From Psococerastis gibbosa (lineage: Eukaryota; Arthropoda; Insecta; Psocodea; Psocidae): DNA of 64,000 nt. This document shows positions 25,346-40,803 of this stretch, piece by piece (the first letter of the stretch is position 1; each line of letters opens with the position of its first letter). Below the pieces are notes generated by a model. It did no database searches and was not told where the DNA came from. It worked only from the letters and a program-made list of their open reading frames with translations. The stretch spans positions 434,001-498,000 of the forward strand of contig OZ020485.1 of NCBI GenBank assembly GCA_963971405.1, in the 5' to 3' direction. Position numbers and translations under genes: made by a program.

Positions 25346-28300
25346 CGAAAAATAGCTATATACTTATTTTATTTTTTTTAAAGGTCTTGATATGACACGG
25401 GTGTCTTAATTTGGCTTATTTAGGCTCACTGTATTGTAATTAACATTGAGCAATTGCTCCTGCGTGTTCATCGGTGTAAATGTTGCTAAAAAAAATTCAT
25501 TCGACAAGAATAAAAAAAATGGCTATTTACTTATTTTATTTTTTTTAAAGGTCTTGATATGATAAGGGTGTCTTCATTTTGCTTATTTTGGCTCATTGTA
25601 TTGTACTTAACATTGAGCAATTGCTCCTGCGAGTTCATCGGTGTAAATGTAGCTAAAAAAAATTCATTCGACAAGAATAAGAAAAATAGCTATTTACTTA
25701 TTTAATTTTTTTTAAAGGTTTTAAAAAGATATAGGTGCCTTAATTTTGCTTATTTTGGCTATTTGCTTATTTAGGCTCATTGTATTGTACTTAACATTGA
25801 CTTCTTGCTCCTGCGTGTTCATCGGTGTAAATGTAGCTACATAAAATTCATTCGACAAGAATACGAAAAATAGCTCTATACTTATTTTATTTTTTTTAAA
25901 GGTCTTGATATGACACGGGTGTCTTAATTTGGCTTATTTTGGCTCATTGTATAGTAATTAACATTGAGCAATTGCTCCTGCGTGTTCATCGGTGTAAATG
26001 TAGCTAAAAAAAATTCATTCGACAAGAATACGAAAAATAGCTATTTACTTATTTTATTTTTTTTAAAGGTTTTAAAAAGATATAGGTGTCTTTATTTTGC
26101 TTATTTTGGCTCAATGTATTGTACTTAACATTGAGCAATTGTTCCTGCGTGTTCATCGGTGTAAATGTAGCTAAAAAAAATTCATTCGACAAGAATAAGA
26201 AAAATAGCTATTTACTTATTTTATTTTTCAAAAGGTCTTGATATGATAAGGGTGTGTTAATTTTGCTTACTTTGGCTCACGGTATTCAACTTAACATTGA
26301 GCAATTGCTCCTGCGTGTTCATCGGTGTAAATGTAGCTAAAAAAAATTCATTCGACCAGAATAAGAAAAATAGCTATTTACTTATTTTATTTTTTTTAAA
26401 GGTTTTAAAAAGATATAGGTGTCTTTATTTTGCTTATTTTGGCTCAATGTATTGTACTTAACATTGAGCAATTGTTCCTGCGTGTTCATCGGTGTAAATG
26501 TAGCTAAAAAAAATTCATTCGACAAGAATAAGAAAAATAGCTATTTACTTATTTTATTTTTTTTAAAGGTCTTAAAAAGATATAGGTGTCTTAATTTTGC
26601 TTATTTAGGCTCATTGTATTGTACTTAACATTGGCCACTTGCTCCTGCGTGTCCATCGGTGTAAATGTAGCTACAAAAAATTCATTCGACAAGAATACGA
26701 AAAATAGCTCTATACTTATTTTATTTTTTTTAAAGGTCTTGATATGACACGGGTGTCTTAATTTGGCTTATTTAGGCTCACTGTATTGTAATTAACATTG
26801 AGCAATTGCTCCTGCGTGTTCATCGGTGTAAATGTTGCTAAAAAAAATTCATTCGACAAGAATAAAAAAAATGGCTATTTACTTATTTTATTTTTTTTAA
26901 AGGTCTTGATATGATAAGGGTGTCTTCATTTTGCTTATTTTGGCTCATTGTATTGTACTTAACATTGAGCAATTGCTCCTGCGAGTTCATCGGTGTAAAT
27001 GTAGCTAAAAAAAATTCATTCGACAAGAATAAGAAAAATAGCTATTTACTTATTTAATTTTTTTTAAAGGTTTTAAAAAGATATAGGTGCCTTAATTTTG
27101 CTTATTTTGGCTATTTGCTTATTTAGGCTCATTGTATTGTACTTAACATTGACCACTTGCTCCTGCGTGTTCATCGGTGTAAATGTAGCTACATAAAATT
27201 CATTCGACAAGAATACGAAAAATAGCTCTATACTTATTTTATTTTTTTTAAAGGTCTTGATATGACACGGGTGTCTTAATTTGGCTTATTTTGGCTCATT
27301 GTATAGCAATTAACATTGAGCAATTGCTCCTGCGTGTTCATCGGTGTAAATGTAGCTAAAAAAAATTCATTCGACAAGAATAAGAAAAATAGCTATTTAC
27401 TTATTTTATTTTTTTTAAAGGTTTTAAAAAGATATAGGTGTCTTTATTTTGCTTATTTTGGCTCAATGTATTGTACTTAACATTGAGCAATTGTTCCTGC
27501 GTGTTCATCGGTGTAAATGTAGCTAAAAAAAATTCATTCGACAAGAATAAGAAAAATAGCTATTTACTTATTTTATTTTTCAAAAGGTCTTGATATGATA
27601 AGGGTGTGTTAATTTTGCTTACTTTGGCTCACGGTATTCAACTTAACATTGAGCAATTGCTCCTGCGTGTTCATCGGTGTAAATGTAGCTAAAAAGAATT
27701 CATTCGACCAGAATAAGAAAAATAGCTATTTACTTATTTTATTTTTTTTAAAGGTTTTAAAAAGATATAGGTGTCTTTATTTTGCTTATTTTGGCTCAAT
27801 GTATTGTACTTAACATTGAGCAATTGTTCCTGCGTGTTCGTCGGTGTAAATGTAGCTAAAAAAAATTCATTCGACAAGAATAAGAAAAATAGCTATTTAC
27901 TTATTTTATTTTTTTTAAAGGTCTTAAAAAGATATAGGTGTCTTAATTTTGCTTATTTAGGCTCACTGTATTGTACTTAACATTGGCCACTTGCTCCTGC
28001 GTGTCCATCGGTGTAAATGTAGCTACAAAAAATTCATTCGACAAGAATACGAAAAATAGCTCTATACTTATTTTATTTTTTTTAAAGGTCTTGATATGAC
28101 ACGGGTGTCTTAATTTGGCTTATTTTTGCTCATTGTATTGTAATTAACATTGAGCCATTGCTCCTGCGTGTTCATCGGTGTAAATGTAGTTAAAAAAAAT
28201 TCATTCGACAAGAATAAGAAAAATAGCTATTTACTTATTTTATTTTTTTAAAGGTTTTAAAAGGATATAGGTGTCTTAATTTTGCTTATTTTGGCTCACT

Positions 28301-30440
28301 GTATTGTACTTGACATTGAACAATTGCTCCTGCGTGTTCATCAGTTTAAATGTTGCTAAAAAAAATTCATTCGACAAGGATAAAAAAAATGGCTATTTAC
28401 TTATTTTATTTTTTTTAAAGGTCTTGATATGATAAGGGTGTCTTAATTTTGCTTATTTTGGCTCACTGTATTGAACTTAACATTGAGCAATTGCTCCTGC
28501 GTGTTCATCGGTGTAAATGTAGCTAAAAAAAATTCATTCGACAAGAATAAGAAAAATAGCTATTTACTTATTTTATTTTTTTTAAAGGTTTTAAAAAGAT
28601 ATAGGTGTCGTTATTTTGCTTATTTTGGCTCAATGTATTGTACTTAACATTGAGCGATTGTTCCTGCGTGTTCATCGGTGTAAATGTAGCTAAAAAAAAT
28701 TCATTCGACAAGAATAAGAAAAATAGCTATTTACTTATTTTATTTTTTTTAAAGGTCTTAAAAAGATATAGGTGTCTTAATTTTGCTTATTTAGGCTCAT
28801 TGTATTGTACTTAACATTGGCCACTTGCTCCTGCGTGTCCATCGGTGTAAATGTAGCTACAAAAAATTCATTCGACAAGAATACGAAAAATAGCTATATA
28901 CTTATTTTATTTTTTTTAAAGGTCTTGATATGACACGGGTGTCTTAATTTGGCTTATTTAGGCTCACTGTATTGTAATTAACATTAAGCAATTGCTCCTG
29001 CGTGTTCATCGGTGTAAATGTTGCTAAAAAAAATTCATTCGACAAGAATAAAAAAAATGGCTATTTACTTATTTTATTTTTTTTAAAGGTCTTGATATGA
29101 TAAGGGTGTCTTCATTTTGCTTATTTTGGCTCATTGTATTGTACTTAACATTGAGCAATTGCTCCTGCGAGTTCATCGGTGTAAATGTAGCTAAAAAAAA
29201 TTCATTCGACAAGAATAAGAAAAATAGCTATTTACTTATTTAATTTTTTTTAAAGGTTTTAAAAAGATATAGGTGCCTTAATTTTGCTTATTTTGGCTAT
29301 TTGCTTATTTAGGCTCATTGTATTGTACTTAACATTGACCACTTGCTCCTGCGTGTTCATCGGTGTAAATGTAGCTACATAAAATTCATTCGACAAGAAT
29401 ACGAAAAATAGCTCTATACTTATTTTATTTTTTTTAAAGGTCTTGATATGACACGGGTGTCTTAATTTGGCTTATTTTTGCTCATTGTATTGTAATAAAC
29501 ATTGAGCAATTGCTCCTGCGTGTTCATCGGTGTAAATGTAGCTAAAAAAAATTCATTCGACAAGAATAAGAAAAATAGCTATTTACTTATTTTATTTTTT
29601 TAAAGGTTTTAAAAGGATATAGGTGTCTTAATTTTGCTTATTTTGGCTCACTGTATTGTACTTGACATTGACCAATTGCTCCTGCGTGTTCATCGGTGTA
29701 AATGTGGCTAAAAAAATTCATTCGACAAGAATAAGAAAAATAGCTATTTACATATTTTATTTTTTTAAAGGTTTTAAAAAGATAAAGGTGTCTTAATTTT
29801 GCTTATTTTGGCTCATTGTATTGTAATTGACATTGAGAAATTGCTCCTGCGTGTTCAACGGTTTAAATGTTGCTAAAAAAAATTCATTCGACAAGAATAA
29901 AAAAATGGCTATTTACTTATTTTATTTTTTTTAAAGGTCTTGATATGATAAGGGTGTCTTCATTTTGCTTATTTTGGCTCATTGTATTGTACTTAACATT
30001 GAGCAATTGCTCCTGCGAGTTCATCGGTGTAAATGTAGCTAAAAAAAATTCATTCGACAAGAATAAGAAAAATAGCTATTTACTTATTTAATTTTTTTTA
30101 AAGGTTTTAAAAAGATATAGGTGCCTTAATTTTGCTTATTTTGGCTATTTGCTTATTTAGGCTCATTGTATTGTACTTAACATTGACCACTTGCTCCTGC
30201 GTGTTCATCGGTGTAAATGTAGCTACATAAAATTCATTCGACAAGAATACGAAAAATAGCTCTATACTTATTTTATTTTTTTTAAAGGTCTTGATATGAC
30301 ACGGGTGTCTTAATTTGGCTTATTTTTGCTCATTGTATTGTAATAAACATTGAGCAATTGCTCCTGCGTGTTCATCGGTGTAAATGTAGCTAAAAAAAAT
30401 TCATTCGACAAGAATAAGAAAAATAGCTATTTACTTATTT
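25345..30440. repeat. Beta-dialect block 3 (segmental copy of about 7740-12840)
   Basis: Landmarks match block 1 at a constant offset of 17,602 bp (8131 to 25733, 9483 to 27085, 11669 to 29271, 12517 to 30119). It holds the 8-mer pair and the 5-mer pair with the same A7 junction (29899). A private difference is cttcttgctcc near 25800 in place of ccacttgctcc. Confidence 0.87.
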
Positions 30441-33400
30441 TATTTTTTTAAAGGTCTTAAAAAGATATAGGTGTCTTAATTTTCCTTGTTTAGGTACATT
30501 GTGTAGTACTTAACATTGAGCAATTGCTCCTGCGTGTTCATCGGTGTAAATGTAGCTACAAAAAATTCATTCGACAAGAATACGAAAAATAGCTATATAC
30601 TTATTTTATTTTTTTTAAAGGTCTTGATATGATAAGGGTGTCTTAATTTTGCTTATTTTGGCTCATTGTATTGCACTTGACATTAAACAATTGCTCCTGC
30701 GTGTTCATCGGTTTAAATGTTGCTAAAAAAAATTCATTCGACAAGAATACAAAAAATAGCTATATACTTATTTTATTTTTTTTAAAGGTCTTGATATGAT
30801 AAGGGTGTCTTAATTTTGCTTAATTTGGCTCATTGTATTGTACTTAACATTGAGCGATTGCTCCTGCGTGTTCATCGGTGTAAATGTAGCTAAAAAAAAT
30901 TCATTCGACAAGAATAAGAAAAATTGCTATTTACTTATTTTATTTTTTTAAAGGTCTTAAAAAGATATAGGTGTCTTAATTTTCCTTGTTTAGGTACATT
31001 GTGTAGTACTTAACATTGAGCAATTGCTCCTGCGTGTTCATCGGTGTAAATGTAGCTACAAAAAATTCATTCGACAAGAATACGAAAAATAGCTATATAC
31101 TTATTTTATTTTTTTTAAAGGTCTTGATATGATAAGGGTGTCTTAATTTTGCTTATTTTGGCTCATTGTATTGTACTTGACATTAAACAATTGCTCCTGC
31201 GTGTTCATCGGTTTAAATGTTGCTAAAAAAAATTCATTCGACAAGAATACAAAAAATAGCTATATACTTATTTTATTTTTTTTAAAGGTCTTGATATGAT
31301 AAGGGTGTCTTAATTTTGCTTATTTTGGCTCATTGTATTGTACTTAACATTGAGCAATTGCTCCTGCGTGTTCATCGGTGTAAATGTAGCTAAACAAAAT
31401 TCATTCGACAAGAATAAGAAAAATAGCTATTTACTTATTTTATTTTTTTTAAAGGTTTAAAAAAGATATAGGTGTCTTAATTTTGCTTATTTTGGCTCAA
31501 AATATTGTACTTAACATTGAGCAATTGTTCCTGCGTGTTCATAGGTGTAAATGTAGCTAAAAAAAATTCATTCGACAAGAATATGAAAAATAGCTATTTA
31601 CTTATTTTATTTTTTTAAAGGTTTTAAAAGGATATAGGTGTCTTAATTTTGCTTATTTTGGCTCACTGTATTGTACTTGACATTGAACAATTGCTCCTGC
31701 GTGTTCATCGGTTTAAATGTTGCTAAAAAAAATTCATTCGACAAGAATAAAAAAAATGGCTATTTACTTATTTTATTTTTTTTAAAGGTCTTGATATGAT
31801 AAGGGTGTCTTAATTTTGCTTATTTTGGCTCACTGTATTCAACTTAACATTGAGCAATTGCTCCTGCGTGTTCATCGGTGTAAATGTAGCTAAAAAAAAT
31901 TCATTCGACCAGAATAAGAAAAATAGCTATTTACTTATTTTATTTTTTTAAAGGTCTTAAAAAGATATAGGTGTCTTAATTTTCCTTGTTTAGGTACATT
32001 GTGTAGTACTTAACATTGAGCAATTGCTCCTGCGTGTTCATCGGTGTAAATGTAGCTACAAAAAATTCATTCGACAAGAATACGAAAAATAGCTATATAC
32101 TTATTTTATTTTTTTTAAAGGTGTTGATATGATAAGGGTGTCTTAATTTTGCTTATTTTGGCTCATTGTATTGCACTTGACATTAAACAATTGCTCCTGC
32201 GTGTTCATCGGTTTAAATGTTGCTAAAAAAAATTCATTCGACAAGAATACAAAAAATAGCTATATACTTATTTTATTTTTTTTAAAGGTCTTGATATGAT
32301 AAGGGTGTCTTAATTTTGCTTAATTTGGCTCATTGTATTGTACTTAACATTGAGCAATTGCTCCTGCGTGTTCATCGGTGTAAATGTAGCTAAAAAAAAT
32401 TCATTCGACAAGAATAAGAAAAATTGCTATTTACTTATTTTATTTTTTTAAAGGTCTTAAAAAGATATAGGTGTCTTAATTTTCCTTGTTTAGGTACATT
32501 GTGTAGTACTTAACATTGAGCAATTGCTCCTGCGTGTTCATCGGTGTAAATGTAGCTACAAAAAATTCATTCGACAAGAATACGAAAAATAGCTATATAC
32601 TTATTTTATTTTTTTTAAAGGTCTTGATATGATAAGGGTGTCTTAATTTTGCTTATTTTGGCTCATTGTATTGTACTTGACATTAAACAATTGCTCCTGC
32701 GTGTTCATCGGTTTAAATGTTGCTAAAAAAAATTCATTCGACAAGAATACAAAAAATAGCTATATACTTATTTTATTTTTTTTAAAGGTCTTGATATGAT
32801 AAGGGTGTCTTAATTTTGCTTATTTTGGCTCATTGTATTGTACTTAACATTGAGCAATTGCTCCTGCGTGTTCATCGGTGTAAATGTAGCTAAACAAAAT
32901 TCATTCGACAAGAATAAGAAAAATAGCTATTTACTTATTTTATTTTTTTTAAAGGTTTAAAAAAGATATAGGTGTCTTAATTTTGCTTATTTTGGCTCAA
33001 AATATTGTACTTAACATTGAGCAATTGTTCCTGCGTGTTCATAGGTGTAAATGTAGCTAAAAAAAATTCATTCGACAAGAATAAGAAAAATAGCTATTAA
33101 CTTATTTTATTTTTTTAAAGGTTTTAAAAGGATATAGGTGTCTTAATTTTGCTTATTTTGGCTCACTGTATTGTACTTGACATTGAACAATTGCTCCTGC
33201 GTGTTCATCGGTGTAAATGTAGCTAAAAAAAATTCATTCGACCAGAATAAGAAAAATAGCTATTTACTTATTTTATTTTTTTTAAAGGTTTTAAAAGATA
33301 TAGGTGTCTTTATTTTGCTTATTTTGGCTCAATGTATTGTACTTAACATTGAGCAATTGTTCCTGCGTGTTCATCGGTGTAAATGTAGCTAAAAAAAATT

Positions 33401-36400
33401 CATTCGACAAGAATAAGAAAAATAGCTATTTACTTATTTTATTTTTTTAAAGGTCTTAAAAAGATATAGGTGTCTTAATTTTCCTTGTTTAGGTACATTG
33501 TGTAGTACTTAACATTGAGCAATTGCTCCTGCGTGTTCATCGGTGTATATGTTGTTAAAAAAAATTCATTCGACAAGAATAAAAAAAATGGCTATTTACT
33601 TATTTTATTTTTTTTAAAGGTCAAGATATGATAAGGGTGTCTTAATTTTGCTTATTTTGGCTCACTGTATTCAACTTAACATTGAGCAATTGCTCCTGCG
33701 TGTTCATCGGTGTAAATGTAGCTAAAAAAAATTCATTCGACCAGAATAAGAAAAATAGCTATTTACTTATTTTATTTTTTTTAAAGGTTTTAAAAAGATA
33801 TAGGTGTCTTTATTTTGCTTATTTTGGCTCAATGTATTGTACTTAACATTGAGCAATTGTTCCTGCGTGTTCATCGGTGTAAATGTAGCTAAAAAAAATT
33901 CATTCGACAAGAATAAGAAAAATAGCTATTTACTTATTTTTTTTTTTTAAAGGTCTTAAAAAGATATAGGTGTCTTAATTTTGCTTATTTAGGCTCACTG
34001 TATTGTACTTAACATTGGCCACTTGCTCCTGCGTGTCCATCGGTGTAAATGTAGCTACAAAAAATTCATTCGACAAGAATACGAAAAATAGCTATATACT
34101 TATTTTATTTTTTTTAAAGGTCTTGATATGACACGGGTGTCTTAATTTGGCTTATTTAGGCTCACTGTATTGTAGTTAACATTGAGCAATTGCTCCTGCG
34201 TGTTCATCGGTGTAAATGTGGCTAAAAAAAATTCATTCGACAAGAATATGAAAAATAGCTATTTACTTATTTTATTTTTTTAAAGGTTTTAAAAAGATAG
34301 AGGTGTCTTAATTTTGCTTATTTTGGCTCATTGTATTGTACTTGACATTGAGAAATTGCTCCTGCGTGTTCAACGGTTTAAATGTTGCTAAAAAAAATTC
34401 ATTCGACAAGAATAAAAAAAATAGCTATTTACTTATTTTATTTTTTTTAAAGGTCTTGATATGATAAGGGTGTCTTAATTTGGCTTATTTTGGCTCATTG
34501 TATTGTACTTAACATTGAGCAATTGCTCCTGCGTGTTCATCGGTGTAAATGTAGCTAAAAAAAATTCATTCGACAAGAATAAGAAAAATAGCTATTTACT
34601 TATTTTATTTTTTTAAAGGTCTTAAAAAGATATAGGTGTCTTAATTTTCCTTGTTTAGGTACATTGTGTAGTACTTAACATTGAGCAATTGCTCCTGCGT
34701 GTTCATCGGTGTAAATGTAGCTACAAAAAATTCATTCGACAAGAATACGAAAAATAGCTATATACTTATTTTATTTTTTTTAAAGGTCTTGATATGATAA
34801 GGGTGTCTTAATTTTGCTTATTTTGGCTCATTGTATTGTACTTGACATTAAACAATTGCTCCTGCGTGTTCATCGGTTTAAATGTTGCTAAAAAAAATTC
34901 ATTCGACAAGAATACAAAAAATAGCTATATACTTATTTTATTTTTTTTAAAGGTCTTGATATGATAAGGGTGTCTTAATTTTGCTTATTTTGGCTCATTG
35001 TATTGTACTTAACATTGAGCAATTGCTCCTGCGTGTTCATCGGTGTAAATGTAGCTAAAAAAATTCATTCGACAAGAATAAGAAAAATAGCTATTTACTT
35101 ATTTTATTTTTTTTAAAGGTTTAAAAAAGATATAGGTGTCTTAATTTTGCTTATTTTGGCTCAATGTATTGTACTTAACATTGAGCAATTGTTCCTGCGT
35201 GTTCATCGGTGTAAATGTAGCTAAAAAAAATTCATTCGACAAGAATAAGAAAAATAGCTATTTACTTATTTTATTTTTTTAAAGGTCTTAAAAAGACATA
35301 GGTGTCTTAATTTTCCTTGTTTAGGTACATTGTGTAGTACTTAACATTGAGCAATTGCTCCTGCGTGTTCATCGGTGTAAATGTAGCTACAAAAAATTCA
35401 TTCGACAAGAATACGAAAAATAGCTATATACTTATTTTATTTTTTTTAAAGGTCTTGATATGATAAGGGTGTCTTAATTTTGCTTATTTTGGCTCATTGT
35501 ATTGTACTTGACATTAAACAATTGCTCCTTCGTGTTCATCGGTTTAAATGTTGCTAAAAAAAATTCATTCGACAAGAATACAAAAAATAGCTATATACTT
35601 ATTTTATTTTTTTTAAAGGTCTTGATATGATAAGGGTGTCTTAATTTTGCTTATTTTGGCTCATTGTATTGTACTTAACATTAAGCAATTGCTCCTGCGT
35701 GTTCATCGGTGTAAATGTAGCTAAAAAAAATTCATTCGACAAGAATAAGAAAAATAGCTATTTACTTATTTTATTTTTTTTAAAGGTTTAAAAAAGATAT
35801 AGGTGTCTTAATTTTGCTTATTTTGGCTCAATGTATTGTACTTAACATTGAGCAATTGTTCCTGCGTGTTCATCGGTGTAAATGTAGCTAAAAAAAATTC
35901 ATTCGACAAGAATAAGAAAAATAGCTATTTACTTATTTTATTTTTTTAAAGGTTTTAAAAGGATATAGGTGTCTTAATTTTGCTTATTTTGGCTCACTGT
36001 ATTGTACTTGACATTGAACAATTGCTCCTGCGTGTTCATCGGTTTAAATGTTGCTAAAAAAAATTCATTCGACAAGAATAAAAAAAATGGCTATTTACTT
36101 ATTTTATTTTTTTTAAAGGTCTTGATATGATAAGGGTGTCTTAATTTTGCTTATTTTGGCTCACTGTATTGAACTTAACATTGAGCAATTGCTCCTGCGT
36201 GTTCATCGGTGTAAATGTAGCTAAAAAAAATTCATTCGACAAGAATAAGAAAAATAGCTATTTACTTATTTTATTTTTTTTAAAGGTCTTAAAAAGATAT
36301 AGGTGTCTTAATTTTGCTTATTTTGGCTCACTGTATTGAACTTAACATTGAGCAATTGCTCCTGCGTGTTCATCGGTGTAAATGTAGCTAAAAAAAATTC

Positions 36401-37055
36401 ATTCGACAAGAATAAGAAAAATAGCTATTTACTTATTTTATTTTTTTTAAAGGTTTTAAAAAGATATAGGTGTCTTTATTTTGCTTATTTTGGCTCATTG
36501 TATTGTACTTGACATTAAACAATTGCTCCTGCGTGTTCATCGGTTTAAATGTTGCTAAAAAAAATTCATTCGACAAGAATACAAAAAATAGCTACATACT
36601 TATTTTATTTTTTTTAAAGGTCTTGATATGATAAGGGTGTCTTAATTTTGCTTATTTTGGCTCATTGTATTGTACTTAACATTGAGCAATTGCTCCTGCG
36701 TGTTCATCGGTGTAAATGTAGCTAAACAAAATTCATTCGACAAGAATAAGAAAAATAGCTATTTACTTATTTTATTTTTTTAAAGGTTTTAAAAGGATAT
36801 AGGTGTCTTAATTTTGCTTATTTTGGCTCACTGTATTGTACTTGACATTGAACAATTGCTCCTGCGTGTTCATCGGTTTAAATGTTGCTAAAAAAAATTC
36901 ATTCGACAAGAATAAAAAAAATGGCTATTTACTTATTTTATTTTTTTTAAAGGTCTTGATATGATAAGGGTGTCTTAATTTTGCTTATTTTGGCTCACTG
37001 TTTTCAACTTAACATTGAGCAATTGCTCCTGCGTGTTCATCGGTGTAAATGTAGC
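30440..37055. repeat. Alpha-dialect block 4 (segmental copy with monomer losses)
   Basis: This block matches 13335-20115. It enters directly from the beta block because three monomers (about 500 bp, 12841-13340 in the first copy) are missing at 30440, so the offset falls to about 17,103. A further monomer is missing near 33190, and the offset becomes 16,936. Two 9-mer units are present (30438-31937 and 31938-33270, the second one monomer short). It has one monomer more than the first copy near 35590 and one fewer near 36780. Confidence 0.85.
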
Positions 37056-40000
37056 TACATAAAATTCATTCGACAAGAATACGAAAAATAGCTCTATACT
37101 TATTTTATTTTTTTTAAAGGTCTTGATATGACACGGGTGTCTTAATTTGGCTTATTTTGGCTCATTGTATAGCAATTAACATTGAGCAATTGCTCCTGCG
37201 TGTTCATCGGTGTAAATGTAGCTAAAAAAAATTCATTCGACAAGAATAAGAAAAATAGCTATTTACTTATTTTATTTTTTTTAAAGGTTTTAAAAAGATA
37301 TAGGTGTCTTTATTTTGCTTATTTTGGCTCAATGTATTGTACTTAACATTGAGCAATTGTTCCTGCGTGTTCATCGGTGTAAATGTAGCTAAAAAAAATT
37401 CATTCGACAAGAATAAGAAAAATAGCTATTTACTTATTTTATTTTTCAAAAGGTCTTGATATGATAAGGGTGTGTTAATTTTGCTTACTTTGGCTCACGG
37501 TATTCAACTTAACATTGAGCAATTGCTCCTGCGTGTTCATCGGTGTAAATGTAGCTAAAAAGAATTCATTCGACCAGAATAAGAAAAATAGCTATTTACT
37601 TATTTTATTTTTTTTAAAGGTTTTAAAAAGATATAGGTGTCTTTATTTTGCTTATTTTGGCTCAATGTATTGTACTTAACATTGAGCAATTGTTCCTGCG
37701 TGTTCGTCGGTGTAAATGTAGCTAAAAAAAATTCATTCGACAAGAATAAGAAAAATAGCTATTTACTTATTTTATTTTTTTTAAAGGTCTTAAAAAGATA
37801 TAGGTGTCTTAATTTTGCTTATTTAGGCTCATTGTATTGTACTTAACATTGGCCACTTGCTCCTGCGTGTCCATCGGTGTAAATGTAGCTACAAAAAATT
37901 CATTCGACAAGAATACGAAAAATAGCTCTATACTTATTTTATTTTTTTTAAAGGTCTTGATATGACACGGGTGTCTTAATTTGGCTTATTTTTGCTCATT
38001 GTATTGTAACTAACATTGAGCAATTGCTCCTGCGTGTTCATCGGTGTAAATGTAGTTAAAAAAAATTCATTCGACAAGAATAAGAAAAATAGCTATTTAC
38101 TTATTTTATTTTTTTAAAGGTTTTAAAAGGATATAGGTGTCTTAATTTTGCTTATTTTGGCTCACTGTATTGTACTTGACATTGAACAATTGCTCCTGCG
38201 TGTTCATCAGTTTAAATGTTGCTAAAAAAAATTCATTCGACAAGGATAAAAAAAATGGCTATTTACTTATTTTATTTTTTTTAAAGGTCTTGATATGATA
38301 AGGGTGTCTTAATTTTGCTTATTTTGGCTCACTGTATTGAACTTAACATTGAGCAATTGCTCCTGCGTGTTCATCGGTGTAAATGTAGCTAAAAAAAATT
38401 CATTCGACAAGAATAAGAAAAATAGCTATTTACTTATTTTATTTTTTTTAAAGGTTTTAAAAAGATATAGGTGTCGTTATTTTGCTTATTTTGGCTCAAT
38501 GTATTGTACTTAACATTGAGCGATTGTTCCTGCGTGTTCATCGGTGTAAATGTAGCTAAAAAAAATTCATTCGACAAGAATAAGAAAAATAGCTATTTAC
38601 TTATTTTTTTTTTTTTAAAGGTCTTAAAAAGATATAGGTGTCTTAATTTTGCTTATTTAGGCTCATTGTATTGTACTTAACATTGGCCACTTGCTCCTGC
38701 GTGTCCATCGGTGTAAATGTAGCTACAAAAAATTCATTCGACAAGAATACGAAAAATAGCTAAATACTTATTTTATTTTTTTTAAAGGTCTTGATATGAC
38801 ACGGGTGTCTTAATTTGGCTTATTTAGGCTCACTGTATTGTAATTAACATTGAGCAATTGCTCCTGCGTGTTCATCGGTGTAAATGTTGCTAAAAAAAAT
38901 TCATTCGACAAGAATAAAAAAAATGGCTATTTACTTATTTTATTTTTTTTAAAGGTCTTGATATGATAAGGGTGTCTTCATTTTGCTTATTTTGGCTCAT
39001 TGTATTGTACTTAACATTGAGCAATTGCTCCTGCGAGTTCATCGGTGTAAATGTAGCTAAAAAAAATTCATTCGACAAGAATAAGAAAAATAGCTATTTA
39101 CTTATTTAATTTTTTTTAAAGGTTTTAAAAAGATATAGGTGCCTTAATTTTGCTTATTTTGGCTATTTGCTTATTTAGGCTCATTGTATTGTACTTAACA
39201 TTGACCACTTGCTCCTGCGTGTTCATCGGTGTAAATGTAGCTACATAAAATTCATTCGACAAGAATACGAAAAATAGCTCTATACTTATTTTATTTTTTT
39301 TAAAGGTCTTGATATGACACGGGTGTCTTAATTTGGCTTATTTTTGCTCATTGTATTGTAATAAACATTGAGCAATTGCTCCTGCGTGTTCATCGGTGTA
39401 AATGTAGCTAAAAAAAATTCATTCGACAAGAATAAGAAAAATAGCTATTTACTTATTTTATTTTTTTAAAGGTTTTAAAAGGATATAGGTGTCTTAATTT
39501 TGCTTATTTTGGCTCACTGTATTGTACTTGACATTGACCAATTGCTCCTGCGTGTTCATCGGTGTAAATGTGGCTAAAAAAAATTCATTCGACAAGAATA
39601 AGAAAAATAGCTATTTACATATTTTATTTTTTTAAAGGTTTTAAAAAGATAAAGGTGTCTTAATTTTGCTTATTTTGGCTCATTGTATTGTAATTGACAT
39701 TGAGAAATTGCTCCTGCGTGTTCAACGGTTTAAATGTTGCTAAAAAAAATTCATTCGACAAGAATAAAAAAATGGCTATTTACTTATTTTATTTTTTTTA
39801 AAGGTCTTGATATGATAAGGGTGTCTTCATTTTGCTTATTTTGGCTCATTGTATTGTACTTAACATTGAGCAATTGCTCCCGCGAGTTCATCGGTGTAAA
39901 TGTAGCTAAAAAAAATTCATTCGACAAGAATAAGAAAAATAGCTATTTACTTATTTAATTTTTTTTAAAGGTTTTAAAAAGATATAGGTGCCTTAATTTT

Positions 40001-40640
40001 GCTTATTTTGGCTATTTGCTTATTTAGGCTCATTGTATTGTACTTAACATTGACCACTTGCTCCTGCGTGTTCATCGGTGTAAATGTAGCTACATAAAAT
40101 TCATTCGACAAGAATACGAAAAATAGCTCTATACTTATTTTATTTTTTTTAAAGGTCTTGATATGACACGGGTGTCTTAATTTGGCTTATTTTTGCTCAT
40201 TGTATTGTAATAAACATTGAGCAATTGCTCCTGCGTGTTCATCGGTGTAAATGTAGCTAAAAAAAATTCATTCGACAAGAATAAGAAAAATAGCTATTTA
40301 CTTATTTTATTTTTTTAAAGGTTTTAAAAGGATATAGGTGTCTTAATTTTGCTTATTTTGGCTCACTGTATTGTACTTGACATTGACCAATTGCTCCTGC
40401 GTGTTCATCGGTGTAAATGTGGCTAAAAAAAATTCATTCGACAAGAATAAGAAAAATAGCTATTTACATATTTTATTTTTTTAAAGGTTTTAAAAAGATA
40501 AAGGTGTCTTAATTTTGCTTATTTTGGCTCATTGTATTGTAATTGACATTGAGAAATTGCTCCTGCGTGTTCAACGGTTTAAATGTTGCTAAAAAAAATT
40601 CATTCGACAAGAATAAAAAAAATAGCTATTTACTTATTTT
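37055..40640. repeat. Beta-dialect block 4
   Basis: This block matches 20115-23710 at an offset of 16,937 bp, including the long T tract (38606), the cccgcgagtt variant and both 184-bp monomers (insertions 39165, 40014). The alpha-to-beta junction at 37055 is the same hybrid monomer as at 20115, so it was copied and not re-created. Confidence 0.86.
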
Positions 40641-40803
40641 ATTTTTTTTAAAGGTCTTGATATGATAAGGGTGTCTTAATTTGGCTTATTTTGGCTCATT
40701 GTATTGTACTTAACATTGAGCAATTGCTCCTGCGTGTTCATCGGTGTAAATGTAGCTAAAAAAAATTCATTCGACAAGAATAAGAAAAATAGCTATTTAC
40801 TTA

